Positions 51,686-60,749 are shown, numbered from the stretch's first letter. The stretch: DNA of 64,000 bases from Thermophilibacter gallinarum (GCF_014982725.1 NZ_JADCJZ010000002.1:62001-126000); one strand, 5' to 3'. Notes: generated from the letters alone by a model not told the origin. Numbers and translations are program-made.

Positions 51686-51760
51686 TGGTGGGCGTTACAA
51701 GATTTGAACTTGTGACCTCTTCCGTGTCAGGGAAGCGCTCTCCCCCTGAGCTAAACGCCC
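51686..51760 (-). tRNA. tRNA-Val (anticodon GAC)
   Basis: The 75-base gene reads GGGCGTT at the 5' end with a matching AACGCCC, D-arm GCTC-AGGGGGA-GAGC, anticodon stem CTTCC/GGAAG around loop CTGACAC (anticodon GAC), and T-loop TTCAAAT. The 3' CCA is encoded. It is read by GUC and GUU valine codons and is followed by an intrinsic terminator. Confidence 0.95.
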
Positions 51761-51867
51761 TTATGTGGTGCACTGCTGGGGACCGCAGCGCGAGGGATAT
51801 CTTAGCAAGGAACCCGCCCGGAGCGCAAGCCCCAATTTCGGATACTTTTGTCGCTCCCGAAACCGCC

Positions 51868-52141
51868 GTCCCGGAATCGGCGGGGTTCTCCGGGCGAGCC
51901 TGGTCGCCATCCCGGAATCGGCAAGGTTCCCCGACGGCCCGCTCTTCTCGTCCCAGAAATGGGGCCCTTCCCGCGCGGAGGAGCGCCCGGGGGCGAGAAG
52001 GTCGGCGATTCCGGGACGCATCCGCGCCATCCGGCGGGAACCCCGGCGATTCCGGGACGCACGATCGCCGTCTGGCGGGAAGGTCCCCTTTTCCGGGACG
52101 CGCCGTCGGCGAAGATCGGGAACCCCCAGCGATTCCGGGAC
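51868..52141. repeat. Six copies of the GTCCCGGAATCG repeat family
   Basis: Forward copies are at 51868-51891 and 51909-51932. Inverted copies are at 51997-52017, 52036-52057, 52077-52099 and 52118-52141. The consensus is about GTCCCGGAATCGSCGGGGTTCCC. Pairing of forward with inverted copies would give long hairpins. They fill the gap between tRNA-Val and the UPF0104 gene. A GGCGAGAAG copy lies at 51992-52000. No ORF with coding bias is present. Confidence 0.8.
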
Positions 52142-52164
52142 ACCCCGGGGCGCACGGCGGCCGT

Positions 52165-53535
52165 CTACGCTCCGGCCGCGCCGTCCTTCTCGGCAGCCTC
52201 CTTCTTGGCCGCCGCGGCGGCCTTGCCGGCGGCGATGCGCGCCTGGACGCCGGAGCCGCCCTTCTTGGCGCCCGCGCCGGACACGACGACCTTCTTGGCC
52301 TTGGGCTTCACGGTGACGCCGCCGCGCGACGCCGCGCGCTTGCCGGAGCCGCGCCCGGTGACGAACCCCTTGATGCGCTTGCGGACGCGCCTCCAGCGTT
52401 TGTTGAGGCTCTCGTCGCTCTTGGAGCGCATGCCCATGCACGGGGCGGCGATGAGGACCGGCAGCAAGTACTCCACGGCACGCCAGATGACGAAGCCCGC
52501 CGTGGTGTGGACGCCGTACATGCCGCGGAAGAGGATCGCGAAGCCGACCTCGGCGCCGCCCGCGCCGCCCGGCAGCGGGACCGCGTTGATCAGCAGCTCC
52601 AGCATGGAGCCCGAGGCGAGGCAGATCAGGAAGTCGGCCGGCTCGCCGAAGGAGCGCAGCACGAACCAGGGCAGCGCGTACATGCAGCCGAGCTGCAGCA
52701 GGGTCACCGCCATCGTCAGCAGCATCTCGCGGACGTTCTTGGCCGAGCGCTTGAAGGTGGCCGAGAACTTGACCACCTGCGTGTTGACCATCTCATACCA
52801 TTGCTCGTACTTCTCGTCCTTGAGCCAGCCGCGGCGGTTGGCGAAGCGCAGCGCCCAGTTGCCGATCGCCACGACCGGCTTGGGGAACAGGCACAGGAAG
52901 AGCATCGCGCCCACCTGCACCACCTTGAAGCCAAAGAGGAAGAGGCCGACCAGCGTGACGTCGCCGAAGGTCTCGTAGAAGTAGCCGCCGCAGAAGACGA
53001 GCATGATCGCGGCGAAGACGCCCTCGCCGGCCTCGTAGAGCACCGTGCGCGTGAAGTTGAGGGCGCTCGCCTCGCCCACCGAGAGGCCGGCACGCGTGAG
53101 GCGGTAGATCTGGGCGGGCGGGGCACCGGCGCTGTTGGGCGTCAGGCGCATGAAGAAGACGCCGGAGGCCTCGACGCTCATGAGGTCGCGCAGGCCCACC
53201 GGGTTGTCGGGGTCGGCGATGATCGAGAGCGCGTAGGCGAGCACGCCGAAGACGTAGTAGAACAGGAAGCAGACGACGCCCGCGGCGATCCAGGCGAGGT
53301 CCACGCCGGCGAGCGACGTCACGAACTCGTCGACCTGTCCGGAGAAGACCAGGTAGGCCGCATAGGCGATGGCGACGAAGCCGAGGAAGATGAACGTCTT
53401 GCGGACCTGGCCGAGCGACTTCTTGTCGGCGGCGCTGTCCTCGGGCGAGACCGAGCGCACGGCGGAGACCTTCAGCGGGACCTTCTTGGCCGCCGCCTTC
53501 TTCGCCTCCTTGGGGCTCTTCTCGTCTGCTGCCAC
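52165..53535 (-). CDS. UPF0104/LPG-synthase-TM family membrane protein
   Basis: The 456-residue protein has about seven or eight membrane helices (about residues 48-385) of the lysylphosphatidylglycerol-synthetase transmembrane (AglD/UPF0104) family. It includes the family-like RLTPNSAGAPPAQIYRL and PLPGGAGGAEVGF motifs. Members act in lipid or glycolipid flipping. It carries long Lys/Ala-rich tails at both ends (about 1-42 and 400-456), low-complexity and positively charged, which may contact anionic membrane or nucleic acid. The start is GTG 53535, and a -10 TACACT lies 40 bases upstream. Confidence 0.8.
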   Translation of the reverse strand: MAADEKSPKEAKKAAAKKVPLKVSAVRSVSPEDSAADKKSLGQVRKTFIFLGFVAIAYAAYLVFSGQVDEFVTSLAGVDLAWIAAGVVCFLFYYVFGVLAYALSIIADPDNPVGLRDLMSVEASGVFFMRLTPNSAGAPPAQIYRLTRAGLSVGEASALNFTRTVLYEAGEGVFAAIMLVFCGGYFYETFGDVTLVGLFLFGFKVVQVGAMLFLCLFPKPVVAIGNWALRFANRRGWLKDEKYEQWYEMVNTQVVKFSATFKRSAKNVREMLLTMAVTLLQLGCMYALPWFVLRSFGEPADFLICLASGSMLELLINAVPLPGGAGGAEVGFAILFRGMYGVHTTAGFVIWRAVEYLLPVLIAAPCMGMRSKSDESLNKRWRRVRKRIKGFVTGRGSGKRAASRGGVTVKPKAKKVVVSGAGAKKGGSGVQARIAAGKAAAAAKKEAAEKDGAAGA

Positions 53536-53574
53536 GTGCGCTCCCGTCGCGTACGCAATCGGTCCAGTCAGCTA

Positions 53575-53580
53575 AGTGTA
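53575..53580 (-). promoter_or_regulatory. -10 box TACACT of the UPF0104 gene
   Basis: A minus-strand TACACT lies 40 bases before the GTG start. A GGCGAGAAGAACG copy is at 53588, directly upstream. Confidence 0.4.
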
Positions 53581-53627
53581 ACGCGTCGGCGAGAAGAACG
53601 TCCGCCCGGCGCCCGCGAGCGGCAAGT

Positions 53628-54113
53628 CTACGGCAATTCTTCGTCTCTCCAGCCCTTGGCCACGTCCACCCAGCCGCGCGCCCCGGAGAAGCGCTCGAGC
53701 TCGTCGAGGGTGAGCTCGATTGCGGAGTTGGAGCTGCCGGCGGCGGGCCAGACCGTCTCGAAGCGACGCAGGGACTCGTCGAGGAAGACCTCGACCCCGG
53801 GCTCGACGCCGAAGGGGCAGACGCCGCCGACGGCGTGACCGATGAGCTGTTCGGCCTGGTCGGCGGAGAGCATCTTGGGCTTGGTGTGGAACGTCGCCTT
53901 GAACGCCTGGTTGTTGACGCGGGCGTCGCCGGCGAAGAGGATGAGCGTGGGCGTCTCCCCCACCATGAAGCTCAGCGTCTTGGCGATGCGCGCGGGCTCC
54001 GTGCCCACGGCGGCCGCGGCGAGCTCCACCGTGGCGCTCGAATCCTCGAACTCGCGGATGCGCGCGTCGGCGCTGAACTGCGCGAGATGCGCACGGGCTC
54101 TCTCTATCGACAT
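53628..54113 (-). CDS. YbaK/ProX-type aminoacyl-tRNA deacylase
   Basis: The 161-residue cytosolic protein matches the YbaK/EbsC-like tRNA-editing fold. It has the RIAKTLSFMVG segment with its conserved Lys, KPKMLSADQAEQLIG, the glycine-rich GGVCPFG loop and a C-terminal AGSSNSAIELTLDEL. It removes wrongly attached amino acids (often Cys or Ala) from tRNA-Pro or similar. The start is ATG 54113 after GGAGGAGG. It follows mnmA on the same strand after a short palindrome, and may be co-transcribed with it. Confidence 0.85.
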   Translation of the reverse strand: MSIERARAHLAQFSADARIREFEDSSATVELAAAAVGTEPARIAKTLSFMVGETPTLILFAGDARVNNQAFKATFHTKPKMLSADQAEQLIGHAVGGVCPFGVEPGVEVFLDESLRRFETVWPAAGSSNSAIELTLDELERFSGARGWVDVAKGWRDEELP

Positions 54114-54128
54114 GGCTCCTCCTCCGCG

Positions 54129-54159
54129 TGAGACAAAGGGGACGGGTTCACTTGTCTCA
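54129..54159. repeat. REP-like TGAGACAA palindrome
   Basis: TGAGACAA (54129-54136) and TTGTCTCA (54152-54159) are perfect inverted arms around a GGGGACGGGTTCAC loop. It overlaps the mnmA stop codon. Elements of this form (TGAGACAN-GGGGACGGT-like) are, from memory, scattered in many Actinobacteria and Firmicutes. Confidence 0.6.
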
Positions 54160-55206
54160 CTTCTGCACGATGCCGCCGCCGAGGCAGCGAACCCCATCGT
54201 AGAGCACGGCTGACTGGCCGGGGGCCACGCGGCGCACGGGTTCTCCGAAGCGCAACACGCAGCCGTCGAGCTCCGCCTCGCACAGCTCGCCCGTGTGGCG
54301 CGTGCGCACGAGGTAGCGACCGCTCTCCGGCGCCTCGCCTGAGATCCAGCACGTGTCGTCGAGCGCAATCTCGCGCATGAAGAGCGCCGGGCTGTCATGG
54401 TCCGCCGTCACGTACACGACGTTCTTCTCGACGTCCGTGTCCACGACGTAGCGCGCGGGGCCGCCGCCCAGGTCCAGGCCGCGCCGCTGCCCCACCGTGA
54501 AGAGGAACGCCCCGTCGTGGCGGCCGAGCACCCGCCCGGTCTCCCACTCCACCACGTCGCCGGCGCGACGCTCCAGCGAGTCGAGGAGAAAAGCCCTGAT
54601 GCCGACCGGTCCCACGAAGCAGATGCCGTCGGAGTCGGGCTTGTTCTCCACCCCGAGGCCGCGCTCGGCGCACATGCGGCGCACCTCGGCCTTGTCGCGT
54701 ATCTCGCCCACCGGCAGGAGCGTTCGCGCGAGAGCGTCCTCGCTCACACGCCACAGGAAGTACGTCTGGTCCTTGTGCTCGTCGAGCGCGCGCAGCAGAC
54801 GCACGCGTCCGCCCTCTCCGCGCTCCACGCGTCCGTAGTGACCCGTTGCCACGAAGTCGGCGCCAGCCGCGAGCGCCCGCTCCAGGAACGTCCCGAACTT
54901 CACGGTCTGGTTGCACATGACGTCGGGGTTGGGCGTGTAGCCGTGTGCGTAGGCGTCCACGAGGTAGTCCACGACCGTGGCCTTGTACTCGGCCTCGCAG
55001 TCCCAGACCTCCAGGTCGATCCCCAGCGTCACCGCCACGCGCTCCGCGTCCGCGAGCTCACGCGCCCACGGACACTTGAAGCCCGGCAGGTCGCGCGACC
55101 AGTTGCGCATGTAGACCGCCGTGACGTCGTGGCCCGCCTCGACGAGCAGCGCCGCCGCCAGCGCGGAGTCGACCCCGCCGGAGAGGCCGCAGAAGACGCG
55201 CGCCAT
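54157..55206 (-). CDS. mnmA: tRNA-specific 2-thiouridylase MnmA
   Basis: The 349-residue enzyme has the ATP-pyrophosphatase P-loop SGGVDS at 9-14, catalytic Cys in NPDVMCNQTVKFG (near residue 98) and the second active Cys in DSDGICFVG. It thiolates U34 of Lys, Glu and Gln tRNAs using sulfur relayed from a cysteine desulfurase. The desulfurase gene sits just upstream, and its stop overlaps this ATG by one base (TGATG). The length is normal. Confidence 0.95.
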   Translation of the reverse strand: MARVFCGLSGGVDSALAAALLVEAGHDVTAVYMRNWSRDLPGFKCPWARELADAERVAVTLGIDLEVWDCEAEYKATVVDYLVDAYAHGYTPNPDVMCNQTVKFGTFLERALAAGADFVATGHYGRVERGEGGRVRLLRALDEHKDQTYFLWRVSEDALARTLLPVGEIRDKAEVRRMCAERGLGVENKPDSDGICFVGPVGIRAFLLDSLERRAGDVVEWETGRVLGRHDGAFLFTVGQRRGLDLGGGPARYVVDTDVEKNVVYVTADHDSPALFMREIALDDTCWISGEAPESGRYLVRTRHTGELCEAELDGCVLRFGEPVRRVAPGQSAVLYDGVRCLGGGIVQK

Positions 55207-56435
55207 CAGCGGCGCCCCCATCCGCCGGCGAGCGCCGCCATGGCGGCGGCGTCCGTGCCCACGCGCGCCATCTCCGCCCGCACGGCGTCCGCGATGGCTT
55301 CCACGGCGTAGTCGACGTCCTCCTCGGTGGTGCCGCGGCCCAGCGTGAGGCGCAGGCTGCCCTCGGCCAGCTCGCGTGGCATGCCAATGGCCTCGAGCAC
55401 GTGCGAGACGCGCATGCGGCTCGCCGCGCAGGCCGACCCAGTGCCCACCGAGACGCCCGCGCGCTCGAGCGCGATCACCAGCCGGCGTGCCTCCACACCG
55501 GCGAAGGACACGTGCAGGAGGCCCGGCAGCCTCCGCTTGGGGCTCTTGGGGCCCGTGACCACCATCGACGGGACACGGGCGAGAAGACCCTCCCGCAGGC
55601 GCTCGCGCAGACCCGCGAGCCTGCGGCCTTCCTCCCCGCGCCGCTCGCACGCGAGCTCGAGCGCCCGCGCGAAGCCCACGACGCCGGCCACGTTCTCCGT
55701 ACCCGAGCGCACGCCGCCCTCCTGGCCGCCGCCGTAGACGAGCGGTCGCAGCCGCACGTCCTCGGAGGCCCAGAGCACGCCCACCTGCTTGGGCCCGTAG
55801 ATCTTGGCGGCGGAGAGCGTGAGCAGGTCCACGCCCAGCGTGGCGACGTTCACCGAGAGCGCGCCCGCCGCCTGCGAGGCGTCCGAATGCAGGTAGATGG
55901 GGGTATCCTCCCCCGCCTCGAGCCGGCGCGCCCGCTCGGTCGCCACCACGCGGGAGATCTCCCGCACGGGCTGCACGCAGCCGATCTCGCCGTTGGCGAG
56001 CTCCACGGAGACAAGCTCCGTATCCGGACGGATGGCGCGCGCCACCGCCGCGGCGTCGACGATGCCGTCCGCGCCCACGCGCACCGTGCGGCGCGCGTGC
56101 GTCCCGGCGCAGGCGAGCACGCTCTCGTGCTCGATGGCGTCCACCACCACGTGACCCTCGACCGCCGCGAAGGCGAGGTTGTTGGCCTCGGTCGCCCCGG
56201 CGGTGAACGTGAGGCAGTCGGGACGGGCGCCGATCAGGCGCGCGACCGTGCCGCGGGCCCGCTCCACGTCGTCGCGCACCTCGCGGGCGCGCGCGTAGGG
56301 CGCCGACGGGTTCCAGAAGCGCTCCGTGAGGTACGGCAGCATGGCCTCGGCGACCTCCGGGTCAACCGGCGTCGCCGCGGCGTAGTCGAGGTAGACCTCG
56401 CGCATGGGCGCCTCGTTCTTCTCGCCGTGCGTCAT
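55206..56435 (-). CDS. Cysteine desulfurase (NifS/IscS family)
   Basis: The 409-residue PLP enzyme has the N-terminal YLDYAAATP, TAGATEANNLA, EHESVL, the Schiff-base Lys in LSAAKIYGPK, and the catalytic Cys loop GTGSACAASR. It extracts sulfur from cysteine for MnmA (next gene, coupled) and possibly for iron-sulfur clusters. I chose ATG 56435, with GGAGTGAGG, over ATG 56405. It overlaps the stop of the membrane protein upstream by four bases. Confidence 0.93.
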   Translation of the reverse strand: MTHGEKNEAPMREVYLDYAAATPVDPEVAEAMLPYLTERFWNPSAPYARAREVRDDVERARGTVARLIGARPDCLTFTAGATEANNLAFAAVEGHVVVDAIEHESVLACAGTHARRTVRVGADGIVDAAAVARAIRPDTELVSVELANGEIGCVQPVREISRVVATERARRLEAGEDTPIYLHSDASQAAGALSVNVATLGVDLLTLSAAKIYGPKQVGVLWASEDVRLRPLVYGGGQEGGVRSGTENVAGVVGFARALELACERRGEEGRRLAGLRERLREGLLARVPSMVVTGPKSPKRRLPGLLHVSFAGVEARRLVIALERAGVSVGTGSACAASRMRVSHVLEAIGMPRELAEGSLRLTLGRGTTEEDVDYAVEAIADAVRAEMARVGTDAAAMAALAGGWGRR

Positions 56436-57409
56436 CGGGCCTCACTCCCCCTGCTCACCGCGTCCCCGCTCTCGTCCAGCACGATGTTGCCGTCCTCGTC
56501 CACCAGGTCGCGCTCCCCGCCGATCTTGAGGTTCTGGAAGCGCCCGGCGATGAACTCGTCGGAGTAGTTGGTGTCGACCCACTGCTCGAAGGCGTTGGCG
56601 GGCGGCTCGCCCGCGTCGCGCTCGGCCTTGCGGTCGAAGCACACGAGCGTCATGGCAACGTCGGCCACCAGGTACAGCGCCACGAGCGTCACGAAGATCG
56701 CCTGGCGGCGCGTGGTGGGCATTCCGATCTGGTAGAGCAGCCGCGGCATGACGGCACGACACCACACGAGCCCGAGCAGGCCCCACATGAGCAGGAAGCG
56801 CCATGCCACCCATTGCGTGATGTGGTCGGGCAGGTGGAGGTAGGTCCAGGACTCGGCGTCGAAGAACGCGGACATGGACCAGCCGGCGAGCTGCTCGAGC
56901 ACGCCGCCCACCAGGGCGGAGACGAGAAACACCTGCCAGCCGGCGGCGCCGCGCGAGCGCAGGGCGAAGCTGAGCACCGTGAGGGCCACCGCCCCGAGGC
57001 CGTAGAGCGGCGAGAAGGGCCCCCAGACGAGCCCGACGCGGTTCTCGGTGAGGCCCGAGGTGGCGAGCATCCAGACCTCCTCGATCAAAAGGCCCGCCAT
57101 CGAGCCGAGGAAGAAGATGATGACGACCTGGTACCAGCCGAGGTGCAGGTGGTCGAGGTACTCGTCGACGGCCTCGTTGGACGCGTGCCAGCGGGCGAAG
57201 AGCCTGCCCAGGCCGCGGCGGCGCTCCGCGCGGGCGAGCTCGCGCTCGAGGACGTCCTCGGACTCCTCCAGGGCGTTCTCGGCGCGCTCGACGCGCTCCT
57301 CGCCCAGGCGGTCGCCGCGCGAGAGCCACTCCCAGAAGAAGACGACCACGCGCACGAACCCCTGGATCACGGCAAAGAGAAACGCCACGAATATGAGGGA
57401 GAGGAACAT
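56432..57409 (-). CDS. Putative ABC-permease-like membrane protein (CmpB family)
   Basis: The 325-residue membrane protein matches the ABC_trans_CmpB family. It has an N-terminal helix (about 2-24), a charged amphipathic helix rich in Glu and Arg (ERVERAENALEESEDVLERE), then about five helices with FLGSMAGLLIEE, VWGPFSPLYGLGA and LVGGVLEQLAGW, the core signature of the family. The acidic tail contains an NYSDEFI segment. The role is unknown. It is first in an operon with the desulfurase and mnmA. A TATGCT -10 box lies about 42 bases upstream. The ribosome site is weak. Confidence 0.75.
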   Translation of the reverse strand: MFLSLIFVAFLFAVIQGFVRVVVFFWEWLSRGDRLGEERVERAENALEESEDVLERELARAERRRGLGRLFARWHASNEAVDEYLDHLHLGWYQVVIIFFLGSMAGLLIEEVWMLATSGLTENRVGLVWGPFSPLYGLGAVALTVLSFALRSRGAAGWQVFLVSALVGGVLEQLAGWSMSAFFDAESWTYLHLPDHITQWVAWRFLLMWGLLGLVWCRAVMPRLLYQIGMPTTRRQAIFVTLVALYLVADVAMTLVCFDRKAERDAGEPPANAFEQWVDTNYSDEFIAGRFQNLKIGGERDLVDEDGNIVLDESGDAVSRGSEAR

Positions 57410-57450
57410 GTGCCCAGCGACTCCTCGACGACGGGACCTCGTGCTCGACA

Positions 57451-57456
57451 AGCATA
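57451..57456 (-). promoter_or_regulatory. -10 box TATGCT of the mnmA operon
   Basis: A minus-strand TATGCT lies about 42 bases before the CmpB-like gene, immediately beyond the tRNA-Gly terminator. Confidence 0.4.
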
Positions 57457-57458
57457 GC

Positions 57459-57483
57459 AAAAGGGCCGGTCAGAGACCGGCCC
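57459..57483 (-). terminator. Terminator of tRNA-Gly
   Basis: On the minus strand GGGCCGGTC-TCT-GACCGGCCC (57463-57483) is followed by TTTT (57459-57462), a textbook intrinsic terminator. Confidence 0.9.
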
Positions 57484-57494
57484 TCGAGAGTTTC

Positions 57495-57570
57495 TGGAGC
57501 GGGCTACGGGGTTCGAACCCGCGACCTCAACCTTGGCAAGGTTGCGCGCTACCAACTGCGCTAAGCCCGC
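57495..57570 (-). tRNA. tRNA-Gly (anticodon GCC)
   Basis: The 76-base gene has acceptor arms GCGGGCT/AGCCCGC, D-arm GCGC-AGTTGGTA-GCGC, anticodon stem CAACC/GGTTG with loop TTGCCAA (anticodon GCC), T-loop TTCGAAC, and an encoded CCA. It is followed by a strong terminator. Confidence 0.95.
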
Positions 57571-57645
57571 GACGCAAGGAGTAACTATACGGGAGTCGCC
57601 CGAGAAATGCAAGCGCGAATTTGGGCGACCCGAGTCCCGCGTTCC

Positions 57646-58320
57646 CTAGATGCGGAAGAGGTAGCCGACGCCGCGGATGGTGACGATGTGACTGGCCACC
57701 TGCGGGCCCACCTTGGAGCGGACACGACGGATGTGGACGTCCACCGTGCGGGTACCGCCGCAGTACTCGAAGCCCCAGACGCGGTGCAGCAGCGTCTCGC
57801 GCGAGTAGGCGCGGCTCGGATGCGTGGCGAGGAAGGAGAGCAGCGAGTACTCCATGAGCGTGAGGTCAACGGGCTGCTCGTCGATGTAGACCTGGTAGGT
57901 GGCGAGGTTGATCGTCATGTTGTCGATCGTGACGATGTCCGCCGGCGCGCTCTCCTCGCCCGGCCACAGAAGCAGCGTGCAGCGCAGCTCGAACTCGGCC
58001 GCGCCGGCAGTGGAGAGGATGAAGTCGTTGTTGCCCTGCGTGGGCATGTGGAGGGTAGCGAGCTTGTCCGGGTCCTGGACCAGGAGCATGGGCACGAAGC
58101 CGTTCTCCGCCACGAAGGAGTCCACGGCGTTGAGAAGGTCCTGGCTCATGCCCTCGCCGTCGAGAATGACGAGGTCGAACTCGTGACCGGAGGACACGGC
58201 CTGCGGGAAGGTCTCCTCGTTCGCGAGCGCGATGGAGACGTCGATCTCATGCGAGAGCTCGCGCATGCGGTCGTGCAGGCGCGTCGTAGCAGAAATGAGC
58301 AGGATGTTCTTGTGGTGCAT
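57646..58320 (-). CDS. Atypical OmpR-family regulator (orphan, GlnR-like)
   Basis: The 224-residue protein has a degenerate receiver domain and an intact OmpR winged helix (about 130-224, ending in VTIRGVGYLFRI). It keeps Asp54 (VILDG). The acidic pair near residues 9-11 is replaced by Ser-Ala-Thr, and the conserved Lys region reads NDFILSTAG instead of DDYxxKPF, so ordinary phosphorylation is unlikely. No kinase is adjacent. Actinobacterial GlnR has the same features. The glutamine-type transporter and a glutamine synthetase homologue with a GlnR-type box follow on the same strand. The GlnR assignment is inference from those facts. Confidence 0.65.
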   Translation of the reverse strand: MHHKNILLISATTRLHDRMRELSHEIDVSIALANEETFPQAVSSGHEFDLVILDGEGMSQDLLNAVDSFVAENGFVPMLLVQDPDKLATLHMPTQGNNDFILSTAGAAEFELRCTLLLWPGEESAPADIVTIDNMTINLATYQVYIDEQPVDLTLMEYSLLSFLATHPSRAYSRETLLHRVWGFEYCGGTRTVDVHIRRVRSKVGPQVASHIVTIRGVGYLFRI

Positions 58321-58396
58321 CCTGAGGCCCCTCCCAAAGCATCAGCATGAATGGGTGCATGTTACCACATCGTTCCCAGCCGCCACACGCGAGCAG

Positions 58397-58529
58397 GTCG
58401 TCCGATGTTCCTCCGAGAAGTGCGCTTCGCGGAACTTCTCTCCGGAACATCGGACGACCCGTCGGCTGCCCGGGCGTTCCGGAAGGAAGTTCCGCGCAGC
58501 GCACTTCCTGGAGGAACGCCCGGGCAGCC
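58397..58529. repeat. Two long hairpins with a shared internal repeat
   Basis: Hairpin 1 has arms 58397-58411 and 58444-58458. Hairpin 2 has arms 58464-58480 and 58513-58529 (17 bp perfect, GGCTGCCCGGGCGTTCC). Their loops are inverted copies of AAGTGCGCTKCGCGGAACTTC. They lie between glnQ and the atypical regulator and probably terminate the transporter operon. Confidence 0.7.
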
Positions 58530-58540
58530 CAACAGGTTGG

Positions 58541-59332
58541 TTAGTCGATGCTGCCGAGGAACTCGGCGGTGCGGGGGCTCTTAGGGTGCTCGAAGAGCTG
58601 CTCGGGGGTGCCCTCCTCCACCACGTAGCCCCCCTCCATGAAGATCACGCGGTCGGCGACGTCGCGGGCGAAGCCCATCTCGTGGGTCACGACGACCATC
58701 GTCATGCCCTGCTCGGCGAGCTCGCGCATGACGTCGAGGACGCCGCGCACGAGCTCCGGGTCAAGCGCACTCGTGGCCTCGTCGAAGAGCATGACGTGCG
58801 GCTCCATGGCAAGGGCGCGCGCGATGGCCACGCGCTGCTGCTGGCCGCCGGAGAGCTCGTCGGGATAGTAGTCGGCGCGCTCGGCGAGACCGACGCGGGC
58901 GAGCCGCTCGCGGGCGACCTTCTCGGCCTCCTCGGCGGAGCGGCCGAGCACCTTCTGCTGGGCGAGCATCACGTTGTGCAGGGCGTCGAGGTGCGGGAAC
59001 AGGTTGAACTGCTGGAACACCATGCCCATGCGCTTGCGGACGTCGTTGACGTCGGTCTTGGGGTCGGTGATGTCCTGGCCCTCGAAGATGATCTTGCCGC
59101 TCGTGGGCTCCTCGAGGCGGTTCAGGCAGCGCAGCATCGTCGACTTGCCGGAGCCGGAAGGCCCGAGCACCACCACGACCTCGCCGCGGTAGATGTCGAC
59201 GTCGATGCCCCGCAGGACCACGGTCTCGCCGAAGCTCTTGTGCAGGTCGACGATGCGCAGGATGGGCTCGTCGGTCGCGTCGGCGGCGACGGGCGCGGCG
59301 TTCTTCTCTGCCTCGGTGGCGGCGTCACTCAT
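58541..59332 (-). CDS. glnQ: Polar amino-acid (glutamine-type) ABC transporter ATPase
   Basis: The 263-residue ATPase has Walker [11 protein letters not shown]-loop [10 protein letters not shown], signature LSGGQQQR, Walker [13 protein letters not shown] and switch VTHEM. These are textbook GlnQ/HisP features. The first 20 residues (Ala/Glu/Asp-rich) are an unusual extension. It forms the engine of the importer with the permease upstream (8-base overlap) and the lipoprotein receptor. Substrate specificity is inferred from family and from the neighbouring nitrogen genes. Confidence 0.92.
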   Translation of the reverse strand: MSDAATEAEKNAAPVAADATDEPILRIVDLHKSFGETVVLRGIDVDIYRGEVVVVLGPSGSGKSTMLRCLNRLEEPTSGKIIFEGQDITDPKTDVNDVRKRMGMVFQQFNLFPHLDALHNVMLAQQKVLGRSAEEAEKVARERLARVGLAERADYYPDELSGGQQQRVAIARALAMEPHVMLFDEATSALDPELVRGVLDVMRELAEQGMTMVVVTHEMGFARDVADRVIFMEGGYVVEEGTPEQLFEHPKSPRTAEFLGSID

Positions 59333-60659
59333 CTGAGGCTCCCTTCTCGTCGGCAGACTCGAGCTCGACGGCGTGCTTGCGGCTGCGGTGGCCGCGGACG
59401 CGGTCCTCCAGGTGACGCGTCACCTTGGAGAGCGGCAGCGTGATCACCAGGTAGAACAGGGCGGCCACGATGTAGGGCGTGATCGAGCCAGTGGAGGCCA
59501 CAATCGTGCGCGCGTACATGACGAGCTCCATGATGCCCACGGCGGCGAGCAGCGACGTGTCCTTGTAGAGCACGATGAACTCGCTCGTGAGGTTGGGGAT
59601 TACGATGCGGAACATCTGCGGCAGGATGACGTAGAACATGGTCTGGGCGCCGTTCATGCCGAGCGAGCGGGCGGCCTCGGTCTGGCCCTTGCTGATGGAG
59701 AGGATGCCCGCGCGGAAGATCTCGCACATGTAGGCACCCGAGTTCATGCACATGACCGTGACGCCCAGCACGAAGTTGGGGATCTGGATGCCGGCGAGCG
59801 GCAGGCCGAAGAACGCCACGTAGATCTGCAGGAACAGCGGCGTGCCGCGGACGATGTTAACGTAGGTGGTCGCGATGCCGCGGAGAAGCCGCAGCTTGGA
59901 GATGCGCATGAGCGCGAGCAGAAGGCCCATCGGGATGGCCAGCGGGAACGCCACGGCAACGATCGCGATGGACGTGAAGAAGCCGGTGAGCACCACCGGG
60001 AAGCTGGTCACGAGCAGGGCGGGGTCAAAGAAGAGGTGGAGGAACCGGTTGGCGTTCCACGCCTGGATCCAGGGCTGCTCCTCGAGCCACTGCGAGAGGG
60101 ACTCGGTGAACGAGATCCCCTCGACGGGGATGGACGGGATGCCCTCGATCTGCGCCTCGGTGCCGTCGGCCAGCTCGTAGGTGGCCTCGACCTGCATCTC
60201 GCCGCCGTCCGTGGGGAAGAACACGTCGTAGACGAGGATGTTGAGGTGGCCCTGCTGCATGATCGGCTCGGCGAAGTCGAGCGTGAGGTCCTGGCCGTCG
60301 ACGGACTCGGTGTAGTCGAGCTCGTTCCTGGTCATGAGGTCGTCGCCGGTGAGCAGCGTGACCGCCAGGTCGTCGGTGCCGAAGGTGGTCCCCTCGGGGA
60401 GGCGCAGGGTGAGGCTCGAGACGCCCTCGCCCTCGGCCACGCTGGCCTCGAAGGTGATGCGCGACTCGGTGGCGCCCATGATGGCCGTGGGGTCGTCCTC
60501 GGAGTTGGGCCGGCCGGTGCACTTCACGACCTCCATCGCGTCGGCGCGCCCGACGGGCAGCGCCAGGGCGCCGAGCAGCGCGACCGCGACGATCAGGACG
60601 CCGAGAAAGACCGCGGGGGCGCGGCGGCGTCCGGCTGTGCAAGACGGGAGAATGTTCAC
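59325..60659 (-). CDS. Amino-acid ABC permease with extra N-terminal exported domain
   Basis: The 444-residue protein is a GlnP-type permease in its C-terminal half (helices from about residue 235; EAA loop [14 protein letters not shown]). The N-terminal half is unusual. A membrane helix or signal anchor at about 14-34 is followed by some 180 residues of beta-rich, acidic sequence ([20 protein letters not shown] onward) with no periplasmic-binding-protein signature. The separate lipoprotein gene upstream supplies the receptor, so this domain must do something else. The start is GTG 60659 after GAGGAAG. It overlaps glnQ by eight bases. Confidence 0.85.
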   Translation of the reverse strand: MNILPSCTAGRRRAPAVFLGVLIVAVALLGALALPVGRADAMEVVKCTGRPNSEDDPTAIMGATESRITFEASVAEGEGVSSLTLRLPEGTTFGTDDLAVTLLTGDDLMTRNELDYTESVDGQDLTLDFAEPIMQQGHLNILVYDVFFPTDGGEMQVEATYELADGTEAQIEGIPSIPVEGISFTESLSQWLEEQPWIQAWNANRFLHLFFDPALLVTSFPVVLTGFFTSIAIVAVAFPLAIPMGLLLALMRISKLRLLRGIATTYVNIVRGTPLFLQIYVAFFGLPLAGIQIPNFVLGVTVMCMNSGAYMCEIFRAGILSISKGQTEAARSLGMNGAQTMFYVILPQMFRIVIPNLTSEFIVLYKDTSLLAAVGIMELVMYARTIVASTGSITPYIVAALFYLVITLPLSKVTRHLEDRVRGHRSRKHAVELESADEKGASDE

Positions 60660-60749
60660 GTGGCTTCCTCGCTTCGTATGCGCTGACGGCCCCTCCTCGC
60701 AGAAGCGGGAAGGGGCCGTGGCAATCATGTCCTGATGCGGCTCTACGGC

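Noticed and set aside
51868-52141. Regular repeats suggested a CRISPR array.
   Set aside because: Repeats vary in sequence, occur in both orientations and have irregular spacing. No cas genes are present in the window.
59325-60659. N-terminal domain of the permease read as a fused substrate-binding protein, as in some lactic-acid-bacterial GlnP.
   Set aside because: No SBP_bac_3 motifs are present, and a separate full-length receptor is encoded next door.
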